DNA of 64,000 bases from Actinomadura coerulea (GCF_014208105.1 NZ_JACHMQ010000001.1:4216001-4280000), one strand, 5' to 3'; numbered from the stretch's first letter, positions 33,751 to 43,190 are shown. Notes: generated by a model not told the origin, from the sequence alone. Numbers and translations: made by a program.

Positions 33751-34881
33751 ATGAGCATCACGATCACGCATCCGGCCCTGGAGCCGGGACAGGCCGGCGG
33801 GCTGCGCACGTCCAACCGCCTGGTGGTGGCACCGATGACACGGGTCTCGGCCGCGCCGGACGGCACGCCGACGCCCGAGATGGCCGAGTACTACGCCGAG
33901 TTCGCGCGCGGAGGCTTCGGCCTGGTGATCACCGAGGGGATCTACACCGACACCGTCTACAGCCAGGGGTACCTCAACCAGCCGGGCCTGGTGTCGGAGC
34001 GCCACGTGTCCGCCTGGCGCGAGGCCACGGCCGATGTGCACGAGGCCGGAGGCTCCATCGTGGCCCAGCTGATGCACGCGGGCGCGCTGTCGCAGGGGAA
34101 CCCCTACCGCGACGACACCGCCGGGCCGTCGGCGGTGGTGCCGCAGGGCGTCAAGATGCCCGAGTACGGCGGGCACGGCCCCTGGGCGGCGCCCAAGGAG
34201 ATGAGCCTGGACGACATCAGGCAGGCCGTGGACGGCTTCGTCGCCTCGGCGGCGAACGCCAAGCGCGCCGGGTTCGACGGAGTGGAGGTCCACGCCGCCA
34301 ACGGCTACCTGCTGGACCAGTTCCTCACCGACTACACCAACCTGCGCGAGGACTCCTACGGCGGCCCGGTCGCGGCCCGGGTGCGCCTGGCCGCCGAGGT
34401 CGTCGCGGCGATCCGCGCGGAGGTGGGGCCTGACTGGAGCGTCGGGGTCCGGGTGTCGCAGACCAAGGTGAACGACTTCCGGTACCGCTGGCCCGGCGGC
34501 GCCCACGACGCGGAGGTGATCTTCGCCGCGCTGACCGAGGCGGGCGCGAGCTACCTGCACGTCGCGAGCGAGGGCCGGAACTGGCTCGACTCCGCGCAGC
34601 TGGACCGGGGGCTCACCGTCACCGGCCTGGCGCGCCGGGTGAGCGGGCTGCCGGTGATCGCCAACGGCGGGATGCACCACGCGGAACTGTCGGCGCAGGT
34701 CCTGGCGGACGGCCACGCCGACCTGGTCTCGGTGGCCAGGGCCGCGCTGGTGAACCCCGACCTGCCGCGCCGCCTCGCCGAGGGCAGGGCGCTCGACTCC
34801 TTCGACCATGCGATGCTGTCGCCGATGGTCACCCTGGACAACGTCCGGCGCTGGCGGCTGGCTGCCGGTGCGGACGCCTGA
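33751..34881 (+). CDS. Old yellow enzyme-type NADH:flavin oxidoreductase
   Basis: 376 residues, complete TIM barrel. NRLVVAPMTRVSA (FMN site), LMHAGALSQG, GFDGVEVHAANGYLLDQFLTDYTNLREDSYGG (substrate and FMN loop with the His-x-x-Asn pair) and IANGGMHHAELSAQVLADGHADLVSVARAALVNPDLP (phosphate-binding end) are all present. It reduces activated double bonds with FMN and NAD(P)H. ATG 33751 has GAGAGGGAG upstream. Probably co-transcribed with the DUF1989 and deacetylase genes. Confidence 0.92.
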   Translation: MSITITHPALEPGQAGGLRTSNRLVVAPMTRVSAAPDGTPTPEMAEYYAEFARGGFGLVITEGIYTDTVYSQGYLNQPGLVSERHVSAWREATADVHEAGGSIVAQLMHAGALSQGNPYRDDTAGPSAVVPQGVKMPEYGGHGPWAAPKEMSLDDIRQAVDGFVASAANAKRAGFDGVEVHAANGYLLDQFLTDYTNLREDSYGGPVAARVRLAAEVVAAIRAEVGPDWSVGVRVSQTKVNDFRYRWPGGAHDAEVIFAALTEAGASYLHVASEGRNWLDSAQLDRGLTVTGLARRVSGLPVIANGGMHHAELSAQVLADGHADLVSVARAALVNPDLPRRLAEGRALDSFDHAMLSPMVTLDNVRRWRLAAGADA

Positions 34882-34915
34882 GCCGGCGGCCGGGGGCGAG
34901 GAGAGGGGCGGGGAC

Positions 34916-35782
34916 ATGGCCGCGAGCTGGCACGGCGGGGCGGCCGCGGTGGTCGCCCTGGGCTTCGACGTGGACGCCGAGACGCCGGTCCTCGCCCAGG
35001 GCGGCCGGTACGCCGCGCACGCGAGCACCATGTCCCACCAGACCTACGGGCCGGACGTGGGGCTGCCCCGGATCCTGGACCTGCTCGACGACATGGAGGT
35101 CCCGGCGACGTTCTTCGTCCCGGGCTGGGTGGCCGAGCGGCGTCCGGGGCTGGCCGCCTCCGTCGTCGAGCGCGGGCACGAGGTGGCGCACCACTCCTAC
35201 TCCCACCGTCCGCCCACGTCGATGTCCCCGCGGGAGGAGCGCGCGGACTTCGAGCGCGCCCTGGAGGTGTTCTCCGCGCAGGGCATCGAGATCACCGGGC
35301 ACCGGGCGGCACTGTGGGAGGCGTCCTGGACGACGGCGGAGCTGGTGGCCGAGCACGGGCTGCGCTACGACTCGTCGCTGATGGGCGACGACCGGCCCTA
35401 CCGGGTGCCCACGGCGGCGGGCGAGATCGTCGAGCTGCCGGTGCACTGGTCGCTGGACGACTGGGAGCAGTACGCCTACCTGCCCGAGCCGCACGTCGGG
35501 GCGGTCATCGAGTCGCCGGGCAAGGTGCTGGAGCTGTGGCGCGCGGAGCTGGACGGCATGCGGCACTACCGGTGCCTGTTCAACCTGTGCGTGCACCCGT
35601 TCCTGTCCGGGCGCCCGGGCCGGGCGCTGGCCCTGCGCCGTTTCATCGAGTACGCGCGGGAGTGCGGCGACGTGGCGTTCGCCCGCTGCCGGGACGTGGC
35701 GGAGGCGGCGCTCGCCGATCCGGACGTCCGGCCGAGGCCCCACCGCCCGCCGCGGGTGGACCCGGACGTCCACCCGCACTGA
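34916..35782 (+). CDS. Polysaccharide deacetylase family protein (PuuE/NodB-like)
   Basis: 288 residues; ATG 34916 follows GAGGAGAGGGG. NodB-fold landmarks: VVALGFDVDAET (Asp-x-Asp), VPATFFVPGWVAERRP, HEVAHHSYSH (His-His-x3-His metal site), and ITGHRAALWEAS. No signal peptide, so it is cytoplasmic. Cytoplasmic members of this group act on small amides such as allantoin-like ureides rather than chitin. Its place beside PucR and an NCS1 permease favours nucleobase or ureide breakdown; this is inference. Confidence 0.88.
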   Translation: MAASWHGGAAAVVALGFDVDAETPVLAQGGRYAAHASTMSHQTYGPDVGLPRILDLLDDMEVPATFFVPGWVAERRPGLAASVVERGHEVAHHSYSHRPPTSMSPREERADFERALEVFSAQGIEITGHRAALWEASWTTAELVAEHGLRYDSSLMGDDRPYRVPTAAGEIVELPVHWSLDDWEQYAYLPEPHVGAVIESPGKVLELWRAELDGMRHYRCLFNLCVHPFLSGRPGRALALRRFIEYARECGDVAFARCRDVAEAALADPDVRPRPHRPPRVDPDVHPH

Positions 35783-35811
35783 CCGCCCTCGCCCGCCCCG
35801 GCAGGCGAGGG

Positions 35812-37368
35812 TCAGGCCATGTCCGCGGCCCGCAGGGCCAGGAAGAGGTCGACGCGGTCGGCGGTGCGGGCGGTGTCGCGGCCGGTCAGCTCACCGATCT
35901 TGGCGAGCCGGTTCCGCAGCGTGTTGACGTGCACCCGGAGGGCGGCGGCGGTGGCCTGCCAGTGCCCGTCGTGGTCCAGGAACGCGCGCAGCGTGGTCTC
36001 CAGCTCGCCGCCCCGCCTGGCGTCGTGCTCGCGTATCGGCGCGAGCACCCCGTCGGCCAGGGTGCGCAGGGCGGCGGCGTTCTGCGTCCCGAGCAGGAGC
36101 CGGTGGGGGCCGAGTTCGGCGAAGGTCCGGACGGCGGGCCCGGCGCCGCCCCGCCGCAGGGTGCGGCAGACCTCGCGCGACCTGATGAGCGGTTCGCGCA
36201 GCCCCGCCGGCCCCCGGGCCGTCCCGCCGAGGCCCACGACGGCGCGGCGGCCGGGGAACCGCTCCCCCACGGTGGAGGCGAGGCGCTCGGCGAGGGGCGC
36301 CGCCTCCCGCTCCCCGTGCCGCCACGACAGGACCGCCACCACGTCCTGCGACCCGGCCGCCACGACGACCGGGACGCCGGCGGCGGCGAAGAACTCGCCG
36401 ACGACCTCCGCGAGTCCGGGCAGGGTCGCCTCCGGGCCCGCGAACGCCGTCGTCCACACCGACAGCGGCCCCTCGGGGTCGACGCCGAACGCGCGCAGCC
36501 GGCCGGGGACCTCGGCGTCGCGGCTGCCGCCCGACAGCACCATCTCCAGCAGCTCGCTGGCGAACCGCAGCTCGATCGCCTGGACGGCCTGCTGCTTGGC
36601 GACCTCCAGGCTGAGGAAGCGCGCCGCCTGGTCCAGCGCGTCCTGCTCCAGGCGCGTCAGTTCGCTCACCGGGCGCAGGCAGATCAGCGCCGCGTCGACG
36701 TCGCCGACCGCGCCGACCAGGTACAGCGCGGCCCGTCCGGCGGCGCCGAGGTCGAGTTCCAGCGGCGGCGGGCGGCGGGTCAGCCCCGTGGCGACCGTGT
36801 GGAGCTGGGCGGCGTCCAGCTCCGTCCCCGCCGAGGCCAGCAGGCGGCCCATCCGGTCGATGACCGCGAGCGGCAGCTCGTGGTCGCGGCGCAGCACCCG
36901 CAGGACGCCGGACGCGCCCGCGCCCCGCGAGATCGCCGTCGCCAGCGCGTCCCCCCGGCGCACCATGCCGACCAGCGCGCCCTGGCGCTCCTCGGCGTAG
37001 CGGGTGGCGACCGCCTCGGAGATCGCGGTGAACGGGACGTCCGCCGCGATCTCCAGCAGGGGCACGCCCGCGGCGCGGCAGGCGGCGGCCAGGTCCTCCG
37101 GCGTGGCGGGGCGCTCCGGACGCAGACCGAACACGATGCCGGCCGCGCGGGCCCGCCGGACGTTGGCGACGAACCCGGCGGCCTCGATCCGGTCGTCCCA
37201 CAGGCCGTTGGTCAGCACCAGCTCGCGCCGCCGCACGTAGCCGGAGGGGTCCGGCAGCTCGGTGTTGTGGACCCAGGCGACCGGCTCCTCCAGGGCCCCC
37301 GGAGGGCCCGGAACCAGGACCCTGAGGCCCAGCGACTCGTCTTCCAGCAGCGATGCCAGCGTGAACAC
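35812..37368 (-). CDS. PucR family transcriptional regulator
   Basis: 518 residues. The N-terminal PucR sensory domain begins VLVPGPPGALEEPVAWVHNTELPDPSGYVRRRELVLTNG and ends near 125. The middle is a GGDEF-like/CdaR domain. The C-terminal PucR HTH_30 domain is typical: LRAFLDHDGHWQATAAALRVHVNTLRNRLAKIGELTG. In Bacillus PucR controls purine catabolism; here it is divergent from an NCS1 permease, with 105 bases between the starts, so it most likely controls that gene and perhaps the convergent catabolic genes. Confidence 0.92.
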   Translation of the reverse strand: MFTLASLLEDESLGLRVLVPGPPGALEEPVAWVHNTELPDPSGYVRRRELVLTNGLWDDRIEAAGFVANVRRARAAGIVFGLRPERPATPEDLAAACRAAGVPLLEIAADVPFTAISEAVATRYAEERQGALVGMVRRGDALATAISRGAGASGVLRVLRRDHELPLAVIDRMGRLLASAGTELDAAQLHTVATGLTRRPPPLELDLGAAGRAALYLVGAVGDVDAALICLRPVSELTRLEQDALDQAARFLSLEVAKQQAVQAIELRFASELLEMVLSGGSRDAEVPGRLRAFGVDPEGPLSVWTTAFAGPEATLPGLAEVVGEFFAAAGVPVVVAAGSQDVVAVLSWRHGEREAAPLAERLASTVGERFPGRRAVVGLGGTARGPAGLREPLIRSREVCRTLRRGGAGPAVRTFAELGPHRLLLGTQNAAALRTLADGVLAPIREHDARRGGELETTLRAFLDHDGHWQATAAALRVHVNTLRNRLAKIGELTGRDTARTADRVDLFLALRAADMA

Positions 37369-37401
37369 CCTGTGAATCTATCCATCAAGCCGGACGGGCG
37401 A

Positions 37402-37415
37402 TAGAGGTTTCTCTA
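37402..37415. promoter_or_regulatory. Candidate operator between pucR-like gene and permease
   Basis: Inverted repeat TAGAG-GTTT-CTCTA midway between the divergent regulator and permease genes, in the only AT-richer patch of the interval. A PucR binding site is plausible; the arms are only 5 bp. Confidence 0.35.
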
Positions 37416-37473
37416 CTTCAGGACGGGACGGCGCGGTGCTTTGGTGTGCTGTACGTCACGGACGGAGGAACCC

Positions 37474-38916
37474 ATGTCCAGCAACGAATCCGCATACAGA
37501 AGCTCGGCCGCCGAACCGGTTCGCTTGGAAGAACCGGTCCGCTTCGATGAACACGGCATCGACCCCATCCCGGCCTCCGCCCGCGACTCCACGCCGTGGC
37601 AGCAGTTCTGGATCTGGTGCGGGGCCAACATCGCGCCGATCAACTGGGTGCTCGGGGCGCTGGGCGTCACGCTCGGCCTGAGCCTGGTGGAGACCCTGGT
37701 GGTCATCACCCTCGGCAACCTGGTGGGCTGCGCGGTCTTCGGGCTGTTCAACGTGATCGGGCACCGCACCGGCGTCAACCAGATGGTCCTCGGCCGCGGG
37801 CCGTTCGGCCGGCGCGGCGCCCTCGTCCCCGGCCTGGTGCAGGGGCTGCTGACCATGGGCTGGGTCGGCGTCAACACCTGGGTGGTGCTGGACCTGGTGA
37901 TCGAGATCCTCGCCCAGGCGGGGGTCCACGGCGGCACCGGGCTGCGCTACCTGGTGGCCGGGCTCATCATGGCGGCCCAGCTCCTCCTGGCCCTCTACGG
38001 CTTCTACGCGATCCGCACGTTCGAGAAGTACACCGTCCCGGTCACGGTGCTGGTCATGGTGGTCATGACCGGGCTGGCCATCGGGCAGGCCGACCTCCAC
38101 TGGACGACCGCCACCGCCACCACCGCGGGCGACAAGTTCACCGCCGTGACCCAGCTGCTCACCGCCATCGGCATCGGCTGGGGCATCAGCTGGCTGCCCT
38201 ACTCCGCCGACTACAGCCGCTTCGTCCGCACCGAGGCCTCGGACCGGTCGGTGTTCTGGTCCACCGCGCTCGGAATGTACGTCCCCACCGTGTGGCTGGC
38301 GGCGCTCGGCGCCTGCCTGGCCAGCGCGGGCGACGGCGGCGACCCCTCCAGCCTGGTGACCGGCGCCTTCGGGGTCATGGCCGTGCCGGTCCTACTGCTG
38401 ATCATGCACGGGCCCGTGGCGACCAACATCCTGAACCTCTACTCGTGCTCGCTCGCCGCACTGTCGGTCGGCATCCGGACAGCCCGATGGAAGGTGACCC
38501 TGGTGGCCGGAACGGTCGCGTCCCTGGTGCTGGTGGTGTTCGTGCACGCCGACAGCTTCGCCCAGGCGTTCGACCACTGGATGGCGTCCATCCTGGTGTG
38601 GATCAGCCCGTGGGCGGCGATCGTCCTGGTGGACTTCTTCGTCCTGCGGCGCGGCCGGATCGACGTGGCCACCCTCTACCGGGACGGCGGCGCGAACGTC
38701 CGGGCCCTGGTCAGCCTGGCGCTCGGACTGGTGGCGGCATGGGCGTGGCAGTTCGGCACGGTGCCCGCCCTTCAGGGCCCGATCGCGCGGACGCTGGGGC
38801 ACACCGACTTCTCGTGGCTCTCCGGCGCCCTGGTCGCGGGCGGGCTGCACTACGTCCTGGCACGCCGGGCCCACCGGAAGGCCCCCGGGGCCGCCCCGGC
38901 CGAGACGGTCTCCTGA
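37474..38916 (+). CDS. NCS1-type cytosine/purine permease
   Basis: 480 residues, twelve expected membrane spans. N-terminal GIDPIPASARDSTPWQQFWIWCGANIAPINWVLG is the NCS1 hallmark; ISWLPYSADYSRFVRTEAS, then FVLRRGRIDVATLY further support it. It imports cytosine, uracil, allantoin or a related base by cation symport. ATG 37474 follows GGAGG (an upstream start at 37441 is less likely). Divergent from the PucR regulator; a strong hairpin follows. Confidence 0.93.
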   Translation: MSSNESAYRSSAAEPVRLEEPVRFDEHGIDPIPASARDSTPWQQFWIWCGANIAPINWVLGALGVTLGLSLVETLVVITLGNLVGCAVFGLFNVIGHRTGVNQMVLGRGPFGRRGALVPGLVQGLLTMGWVGVNTWVVLDLVIEILAQAGVHGGTGLRYLVAGLIMAAQLLLALYGFYAIRTFEKYTVPVTVLVMVVMTGLAIGQADLHWTTATATTAGDKFTAVTQLLTAIGIGWGISWLPYSADYSRFVRTEASDRSVFWSTALGMYVPTVWLAALGACLASAGDGGDPSSLVTGAFGVMAVPVLLLIMHGPVATNILNLYSCSLAALSVGIRTARWKVTLVAGTVASLVLVVFVHADSFAQAFDHWMASILVWISPWAAIVLVDFFVLRRGRIDVATLYRDGGANVRALVSLALGLVAAWAWQFGTVPALQGPIARTLGHTDFSWLSGALVAGGLHYVLARRAHRKAPGAAPAETVS

Positions 38917-38936
38917 CGGGAGCGTCCACCCCCCTC

Positions 38937-38978
38937 CACGGCGAGCCGCCGACGCCATAGCGTCGGCGGCTCGCCGTG
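38937..38978 (+). terminator. Terminator hairpin after the permease
   Basis: Perfect 18-bp stem (38937-38954 with 38961-38978) and 6-base loop, 20 bases after the permease stop. Confidence 0.8.
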
Positions 38979-39117
38979 TGCGGACGCCCCGGAACAACGC
39001 ATCCCCAACGGGTCAACCATGTCTCCTGCGCGACAGATCGGCGCATGGCGGCCCCCCGGGAGCGGGAATGATCCAGGCGCCCTCGCTCGTGGAAAAATCG
39101 CTCGCCCGGCACTAAAA

Positions 39118-39133
39118 TCGAACGTATGATCGA
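39118..39133. promoter_or_regulatory. LexA/SOS-box-like site
   Basis: TCGAAC-GTAT-GATCGA matches the actinobacterial/Gram-positive LexA consensus (TCGAAC-N4-GTTCGA) with one mismatch in the right half. It lies 81 bases upstream of the PPOX-like gene. Confidence 0.5.
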
Positions 39134-39213
39134 ATGACCGAGAAGGACCTCTTCGAGCAGGGACCGGCCCGGGTCGCCCGCCGGGCCGGCCGGACCTTCG
39201 ACGTAAGGCGGAC

Positions 39214-39744
39214 ATGCCGATGGCGTTCTCCCCCGAGGTGCTTCCAGCCGCCGTCCAAGCGATCAGCACGGCCCCCTCCCGCCAGCACCCCGTCGTCATG
39301 ATCACTAGCGCCCCCGGCGGCCGGCCCCAGGTCTGCGTGCCGGACTGGGGCGAACTCCGCGTCCTCGACGACCGGCGCCTGCGCGTGGCGGTCTGGCCGT
39401 CCGGCCCCACGGCGGCCGACCTGGACCGCGGCACGCCCGTCCTGTTAATCGTCACCGCCCTCTCCGACGTCTACCTCGTGCAGGCGACGGCCCGCCGCCT
39501 GGAGAACGCCGCCATGGTGTGGGCCCACTACGAACTAACGATCACCTCGGCGCGGCTGGCCGACCGCGGCACCGCGCCGCGCCTGCCCCGGGACGCCGAG
39601 GACACCACGGAGTACCTGACGCAGCGCCCCCCGAGGCGAGCCAGAACCCATCACCGCCGCCCCGCCCAACGCTCCCCCTGGGCCCGCCCATCGGAGCCCG
39701 AAGGCAAGGCGGACCACCTCCACACCGAACGCGCGCGCCCCTGA
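39214..39744 (+). CDS. PPOX-like (split beta-barrel) small protein
   Basis: 176 residues; ATG 39214 follows AAGG. Residues 5-125 look like a pyridoxamine-phosphate-oxidase/flavin-reductase-type split barrel (HPVVMITSAPGGRPQVCVPDWGELRVLDDRRLRVAVW, then PVLLIVTALSDVYLVQATARR). Conserved FMN-binding residues cannot be confirmed by eye. The last 45 residues are basic, Arg/Pro/His-rich and low-complexity, and may be disordered or result from a frameshift that lost the original C-terminus. A LexA-like site upstream suggests DNA-damage control. Confidence 0.6.
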   Translation: MPMAFSPEVLPAAVQAISTAPSRQHPVVMITSAPGGRPQVCVPDWGELRVLDDRRLRVAVWPSGPTAADLDRGTPVLLIVTALSDVYLVQATARRLENAAMVWAHYELTITSARLADRGTAPRLPRDAEDTTEYLTQRPPRRARTHHRRPAQRSPWARPSEPEGKADHLHTERARP

Positions 39745-39888
39745 CCAGCCGACGCCCACCGGCCCCGGCGGCGACACCCCCGAACCGCCGCCGGGACCAG
39801 CCGGCGGGGTCCCGCCAGACCTTCAAGACGGCCGTGCGCCCGAGTCCGTGACATCCCAGCGGTTGCGGCGGTCGTGGCAGGGCAGGGC

Positions 39889-40431
39889 ATGCGTGTGAGC
39901 ACGAGCGCACTGATCGTCATCGACATGCTGAACCCTTACGACCACGAGGACGCGGACGCGCTGGCCGACAGCGTCCAGAAGATGGTCGACCCGCTGCGGC
40001 GCCTGCTGGACGACGCCAGAGGCCGCGACGACGTGCGCGTCCTCTATGTCAACGACAACTACGGCGACTTCTCGGCAGACCGGAAGGACCTCACCGACCG
40101 CGCGCTGAACGGCCGGCGCCCGGACCTCGTCGAGCCCGTCCTCCCGGAGCCCGGCTGCGGGTTCCTGTCCAAGGTCCGGCACAGCGCCTTCTACGGCACC
40201 GCGCTGGAGTACCTGCTGTCCCGCGAGAAGGTGGAGCGGGTCGTCCTCACCGGCCAGGTGACCGAGCAGTGCGTCCTCTACAGCGCGCTGGACGCCTACG
40301 TCCGGCACTTCCAGCTCAGGGTGGTCCGGGACGCGGTGGCGCACATCGACGCCGGGCTCGGCGACGCCGCGCTGCGCATGATGGAGTCGAACATGCGCGC
40401 CGAGATCGTCACCGCCGACCGCTGCTTCTGA
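39889..40431 (+). CDS. Isochorismatase-family cysteine hydrolase
   Basis: 180 residues. The catalytic triad of the family is visible: Asp12 in ALIVIDMLNPY, Lys95 in GFLSKVRHSAF, and Cys128 in LTGQVTEQCVLYSALDAY. It hydrolyses amides or enol ethers; relatives are nicotinamidases, ureidoacrylate or N-carbamoyl hydrolases. ATG 39889 sits behind GGCAGGG. It lies beyond the permease group, with the PPOX-like gene between, so a link to pyrimidine breakdown is only possible. Confidence 0.9.
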   Translation: MRVSTSALIVIDMLNPYDHEDADALADSVQKMVDPLRRLLDDARGRDDVRVLYVNDNYGDFSADRKDLTDRALNGRRPDLVEPVLPEPGCGFLSKVRHSAFYGTALEYLLSREKVERVVLTGQVTEQCVLYSALDAYVRHFQLRVVRDAVAHIDAGLGDAALRMMESNMRAEIVTADRCF

Positions 40432-40437
40432 GGAGCG

Positions 40438-40475
40438 GAGAGCGAAACGCCCCGCCGTACGGGCGGGGCGCTCTC
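40438..40475. terminator. Bidirectional terminator hairpin
   Basis: 9-bp GC core (40448-40456 with 40462-40470), extended by GAGAG/CTCTC after an internal bulge, between the convergent hydrolase and secreted-protein genes. Confidence 0.75.
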
Positions 40476-40489
40476 ACTTGCGAACCGGG

Positions 40490-41215
40490 TCAGCGCACGT
40501 CGACGAAGTCGTCCAAGGACTTCTGGCGGTCGAAGTTGCTCGTCCCGGGGAAGTAGGCGCGCCAGTAGCCGTCCCCCGTGGCCGTGAACGCCTTCTTGAA
40601 TCGGCCGTCGCCGGCGGTCTTCGCCGACCCCATGTACGCCCAGGACGCGGAGCCCTTGGGACGGAAGTAGACGCGGATCGTCTTGCCCGGGTACACCGTG
40701 TATCCGGTGGCGAAGTCGTTGAGCCGCTTCAGGCGGCCGGACACGGCGATCGGGCTGCCCTTGCGCACGGGCTCGGGCGCGGCGTTGTAGCTCTGGATCG
40801 TCGTGTCGAACTTCTCGTACCAGTAGTTCTCACGGCTGCCCAGGGCCTTGCCGCTGGCGTTGTAGGCGACGACCCGGACGCGCCATTTCCCGAGGTTCTC
40901 CACATGGCCGGGGCAACCGACGGACCAGCCGACCTGGTCCTTGGCCAGGACGCGCTTGTAGACCCGGCCCGCGGGAATCCGCCCGTCGGGATCGATCAGG
41001 TAGGCCCTGGAATAGGCGACCGCGGGGCCCTGGGTGCCCCACACCCACACGTCCATGGCGCAGGACGCGTTGTAGTCCCCCTTGCCAACGGAGAGGTGCT
41101 TCGGCACCTCGATGCGGAACTGGAGTGACTCGGCTTCGGCCGCGGTCATGCCGCCGGCGAGCACGCCGGCGGCGACGGCAAGCGCGACGGCGCCGGAAAC
41201 GATTCTGGGGGGCAA
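40490..41215 (-). CDS. Secreted protein of unknown function
   Basis: 241 residues from TTG 41215; no in-frame ATG or GTG exists in a suitable place upstream, so the start is tentative. The signal peptide is clear (RIVSGAVALAVAAGVLAGG, cleaved near AEAE). The mature part has paired cysteines (CAMDVWVWG and GWSVGCPGH) and two beta-sandwich-like regions; the second (SGRLKRLNDF, then GKTIRVYFRPKGSASWAYMGSAKTAGDGRFKKAFTA-type text) resembles the Ig-like repeats found in actinomycete secreted proteins that follow VSGRL. No catalytic motif is evident. It might bind a surface or polymer. Confidence 0.75.
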   Translation of the reverse strand: MPPRIVSGAVALAVAAGVLAGGMTAAEAESLQFRIEVPKHLSVGKGDYNASCAMDVWVWGTQGPAVAYSRAYLIDPDGRIPAGRVYKRVLAKDQVGWSVGCPGHVENLGKWRVRVVAYNASGKALGSRENYWYEKFDTTIQSYNAAPEPVRKGSPIAVSGRLKRLNDFATGYTVYPGKTIRVYFRPKGSASWAYMGSAKTAGDGRFKKAFTATGDGYWRAYFPGTSNFDRQKSLDDFVDVR

Positions 41216-41529
41216 CGAACGTACCGTCCTGTCTGGTCTCGAGATGCGACGATCATGCCAGCGCCCCAGGCCGCTCACGACCGGATTCGCAGGGGACCCG
41301 GCCGGACGGACTTTCCGGGCTCCGACGGGTGGTTCGGTGCGGGAGCAGGAGTGGTCGGACGTGCGTCCGGGCGGGCCGCAATCGGCGCGCGCCAGGGTCT
41401 TGCGGGGCGGCGGGCGGGTGGTTACGGTGCATTCGAGTTTTATAGGAAAGTTTCCTATCAGATCGTCGCGCGACCGACTCGGGGTTCGGGGGATTCCCGC
41501 TCGTCCACCTCTCCTGCCCGGGAGTGACA
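41216..41529. other. Intergenic region with the chitinase 1 promoter
   Basis: 314 bases between the secreted-protein start (minus) and chitinase 1 (plus). It holds the operator at 41442-41458 and, downstream, a leader with CTCGGGGTTCGGGGGATTCC (41478-41497) that is nearly repeated before chitinase 2. No other gene seen. Confidence 0.6.
41442..41458. promoter_or_regulatory. Perfect palindromic operator upstream of chitinase 1
   Basis: ATAGGAAAGTTTCCTAT, 8-bp arms around one central base, 72 bases before the chitinase start. It is set in an AT-richer patch following a GC-rich stretch. A close variant precedes chitinase 2 at 46741-46759. A regulator-binding site is likely; I cannot name the regulator. 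Confidence 0.65.
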
Positions 41530-43098
41530 TTGCGAAGAAGAAGGCTTCTCCCCGGTTTCCTGCTCACCGCCCTCTGCTCCCTCCTGCTCGCCCTGCTCGT
41601 CCCCGTCCAGGCCGGCGCCGCCGCCTCGGTGACGGCGACCTTCGCCAAGGCCTCCGACTGGGGCTCGGGGTACGAGGGCAGGTACACGATCAAGAACGAC
41701 ACCGCCTCCGCCGTCACCGGCTGGAAGGTGGAGTTCGACCTGCCGTCCGGCTCGTCGGTCGGGACGTACTGGGACGCGCTGCTCACCAAGTCGGGGCAGC
41801 ACGCCGTGTTCGCCAACCGCGAGTACAACGGGAGCGTCGCCGCCGGTGCCAGCGTCACGTTCGGATTCATCGTCAACGGGTCCGGGGCGCCGCAGAACTG
41901 CACGATCAACGGCGCCTCCTGCACGGGCGGCGACACGCCTCCGCCCGGCACGCCCTCCGCTCCCGGGGCGCCGACCGTGACCGCGAGGACCGACACCTCG
42001 CTGACGCTGTCGTGGGCCGCCTCGACCGGCACGGTCACCGGCTACCGCGTCTACGAGGGCACGGCGGTGAAGGCCACCGCGACCGGGACCGGCGCCACCG
42101 TCGGCGGACTGACCGCCTGCTCCGACCACACCTACACGGTGAAGGCGTACAACACCGCCGGGGAGTCGGCGGCGAGCGCCCCGGTGGCGGCCACCACGAC
42201 CGGCTGCACGGAGCCGCCGCCCGCGAGCCGCCGCGCCGCGCCCTACCTGTACATGGGCTGGGGCGACCCGCCGAGCCCGTCCACCGTCATGAGCGCCACC
42301 GGTATCAAGTGGTTCACGATGGCGTTCATCCTGTCCAGCGGCGGCTGCAACCCCGGCTGGGACGGGCAGCGCCCGCTCAAGGGCGGCGTGGACGAGCAGG
42401 CGATCTCGCAGATCCGCGCCGCCGGCGGTGACGTGCTGCCCTCCGTCGGCGGCTGGTCGGGCAACAAGCTCGGCCCCCACTGCTCCACGCCCGAGGCGCT
42501 GGCCGGCGCGTACCAGAAAGTGATCGACGCCTACGGGCTCAAGGCCATCGACATCGACATCGAGAACAGCGACGAGTTCGAGAACGCGGCCGTCCAGGAC
42601 CGCGTCCTCGGCGCCCTGAAGATCCTCAAGCGGAACGACCCGGGCCTGCAGACGATCCTGACGTTCGGCACGACCACCACCGGGCCGAACTACTGGGGCA
42701 AGCGGCTCATCGACCAGGCCGCGGCGCTGCAGGCGGACGTGGACGTGTTCACGATCATGCCGTTCGACTTCGGCGGCGGCGCGGACATGTACGGCAGCAC
42801 CGTCAACGCGTCCGAGGGCCTGAAGACCGCGCTGAAGTCGGCGTTCGGGTGGTCGGACGCCACCGCCTACACGCACATGGGGATCTCCGGCATGAACGGC
42901 CTGTCCGACCAGCAGGAGCTCACCTCGACCGCGACGTGGACGAAGATCCGCGACTGGGCGAAGTCCAAGAACCTGGCCAGGCTGGCGTTCTGGTCGGTCA
43001 ACCGGGACCGGCCCTGCCCGGGCGGCGGCGTCGCCGAGAACTGCAGCGGCACCGACCAGCAGCCCTGGGAGTTCACCAAGATCACGGCCGGTTTCTGA
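41530..43098 (+). CDS. Chitinase 1: CBM2 - FnIII - GH18
   Basis: 522 residues, secreted. It starts at TTG 41530 with GGGAG five bases upstream (GTG 41524 would overlap that site). Signal peptide 1-29, then a cellulose/chitin-binding CBM2 ([24 protein letters not shown], to about 125), a fibronectin type III domain (about 140-222) and a GH18 barrel (232-522). The catalytic segment is IDIDIEN with Glu345; the usual DGxDxDxE has lost its first DG (it reads LKAIDIDIE). [10 protein letters not shown] marks the start of the barrel. It hydrolyses chitin outside the cell. Followed by a 14-bp hairpin. Confidence 0.92.
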   Translation: MRRRRLLPGFLLTALCSLLLALLVPVQAGAAASVTATFAKASDWGSGYEGRYTIKNDTASAVTGWKVEFDLPSGSSVGTYWDALLTKSGQHAVFANREYNGSVAAGASVTFGFIVNGSGAPQNCTINGASCTGGDTPPPGTPSAPGAPTVTARTDTSLTLSWAASTGTVTGYRVYEGTAVKATATGTGATVGGLTACSDHTYTVKAYNTAGESAASAPVAATTTGCTEPPPASRRAAPYLYMGWGDPPSPSTVMSATGIKWFTMAFILSSGGCNPGWDGQRPLKGGVDEQAISQIRAAGGDVLPSVGGWSGNKLGPHCSTPEALAGAYQKVIDAYGLKAIDIDIENSDEFENAAVQDRVLGALKILKRNDPGLQTILTFGTTTTGPNYWGKRLIDQAAALQADVDVFTIMPFDFGGGADMYGSTVNASEGLKTALKSAFGWSDATAYTHMGISGMNGLSDQQELTSTATWTKIRDWAKSKNLARLAFWSVNRDRPCPGGGVAENCSGTDQQPWEFTKITAGF

Positions 43099-43110
43099 CC
43101 GGCCCGCCGG

Positions 43111-43144
43111 CGGCCCGCGTCCCCGGCTCGGGGGACGCGGGCCG
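43111..43144 (+). terminator. Terminator hairpin after chitinase 1
   Basis: Perfect 14-bp stem (43111-43124 with 43131-43144), 6-base loop, 13 bases after the stop. Confidence 0.75.
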
Positions 43145-43190
43145 CGCCCGCGTCCGGCGCGCCCGGCTAGACTTGCCTCATTTGTTGTCT

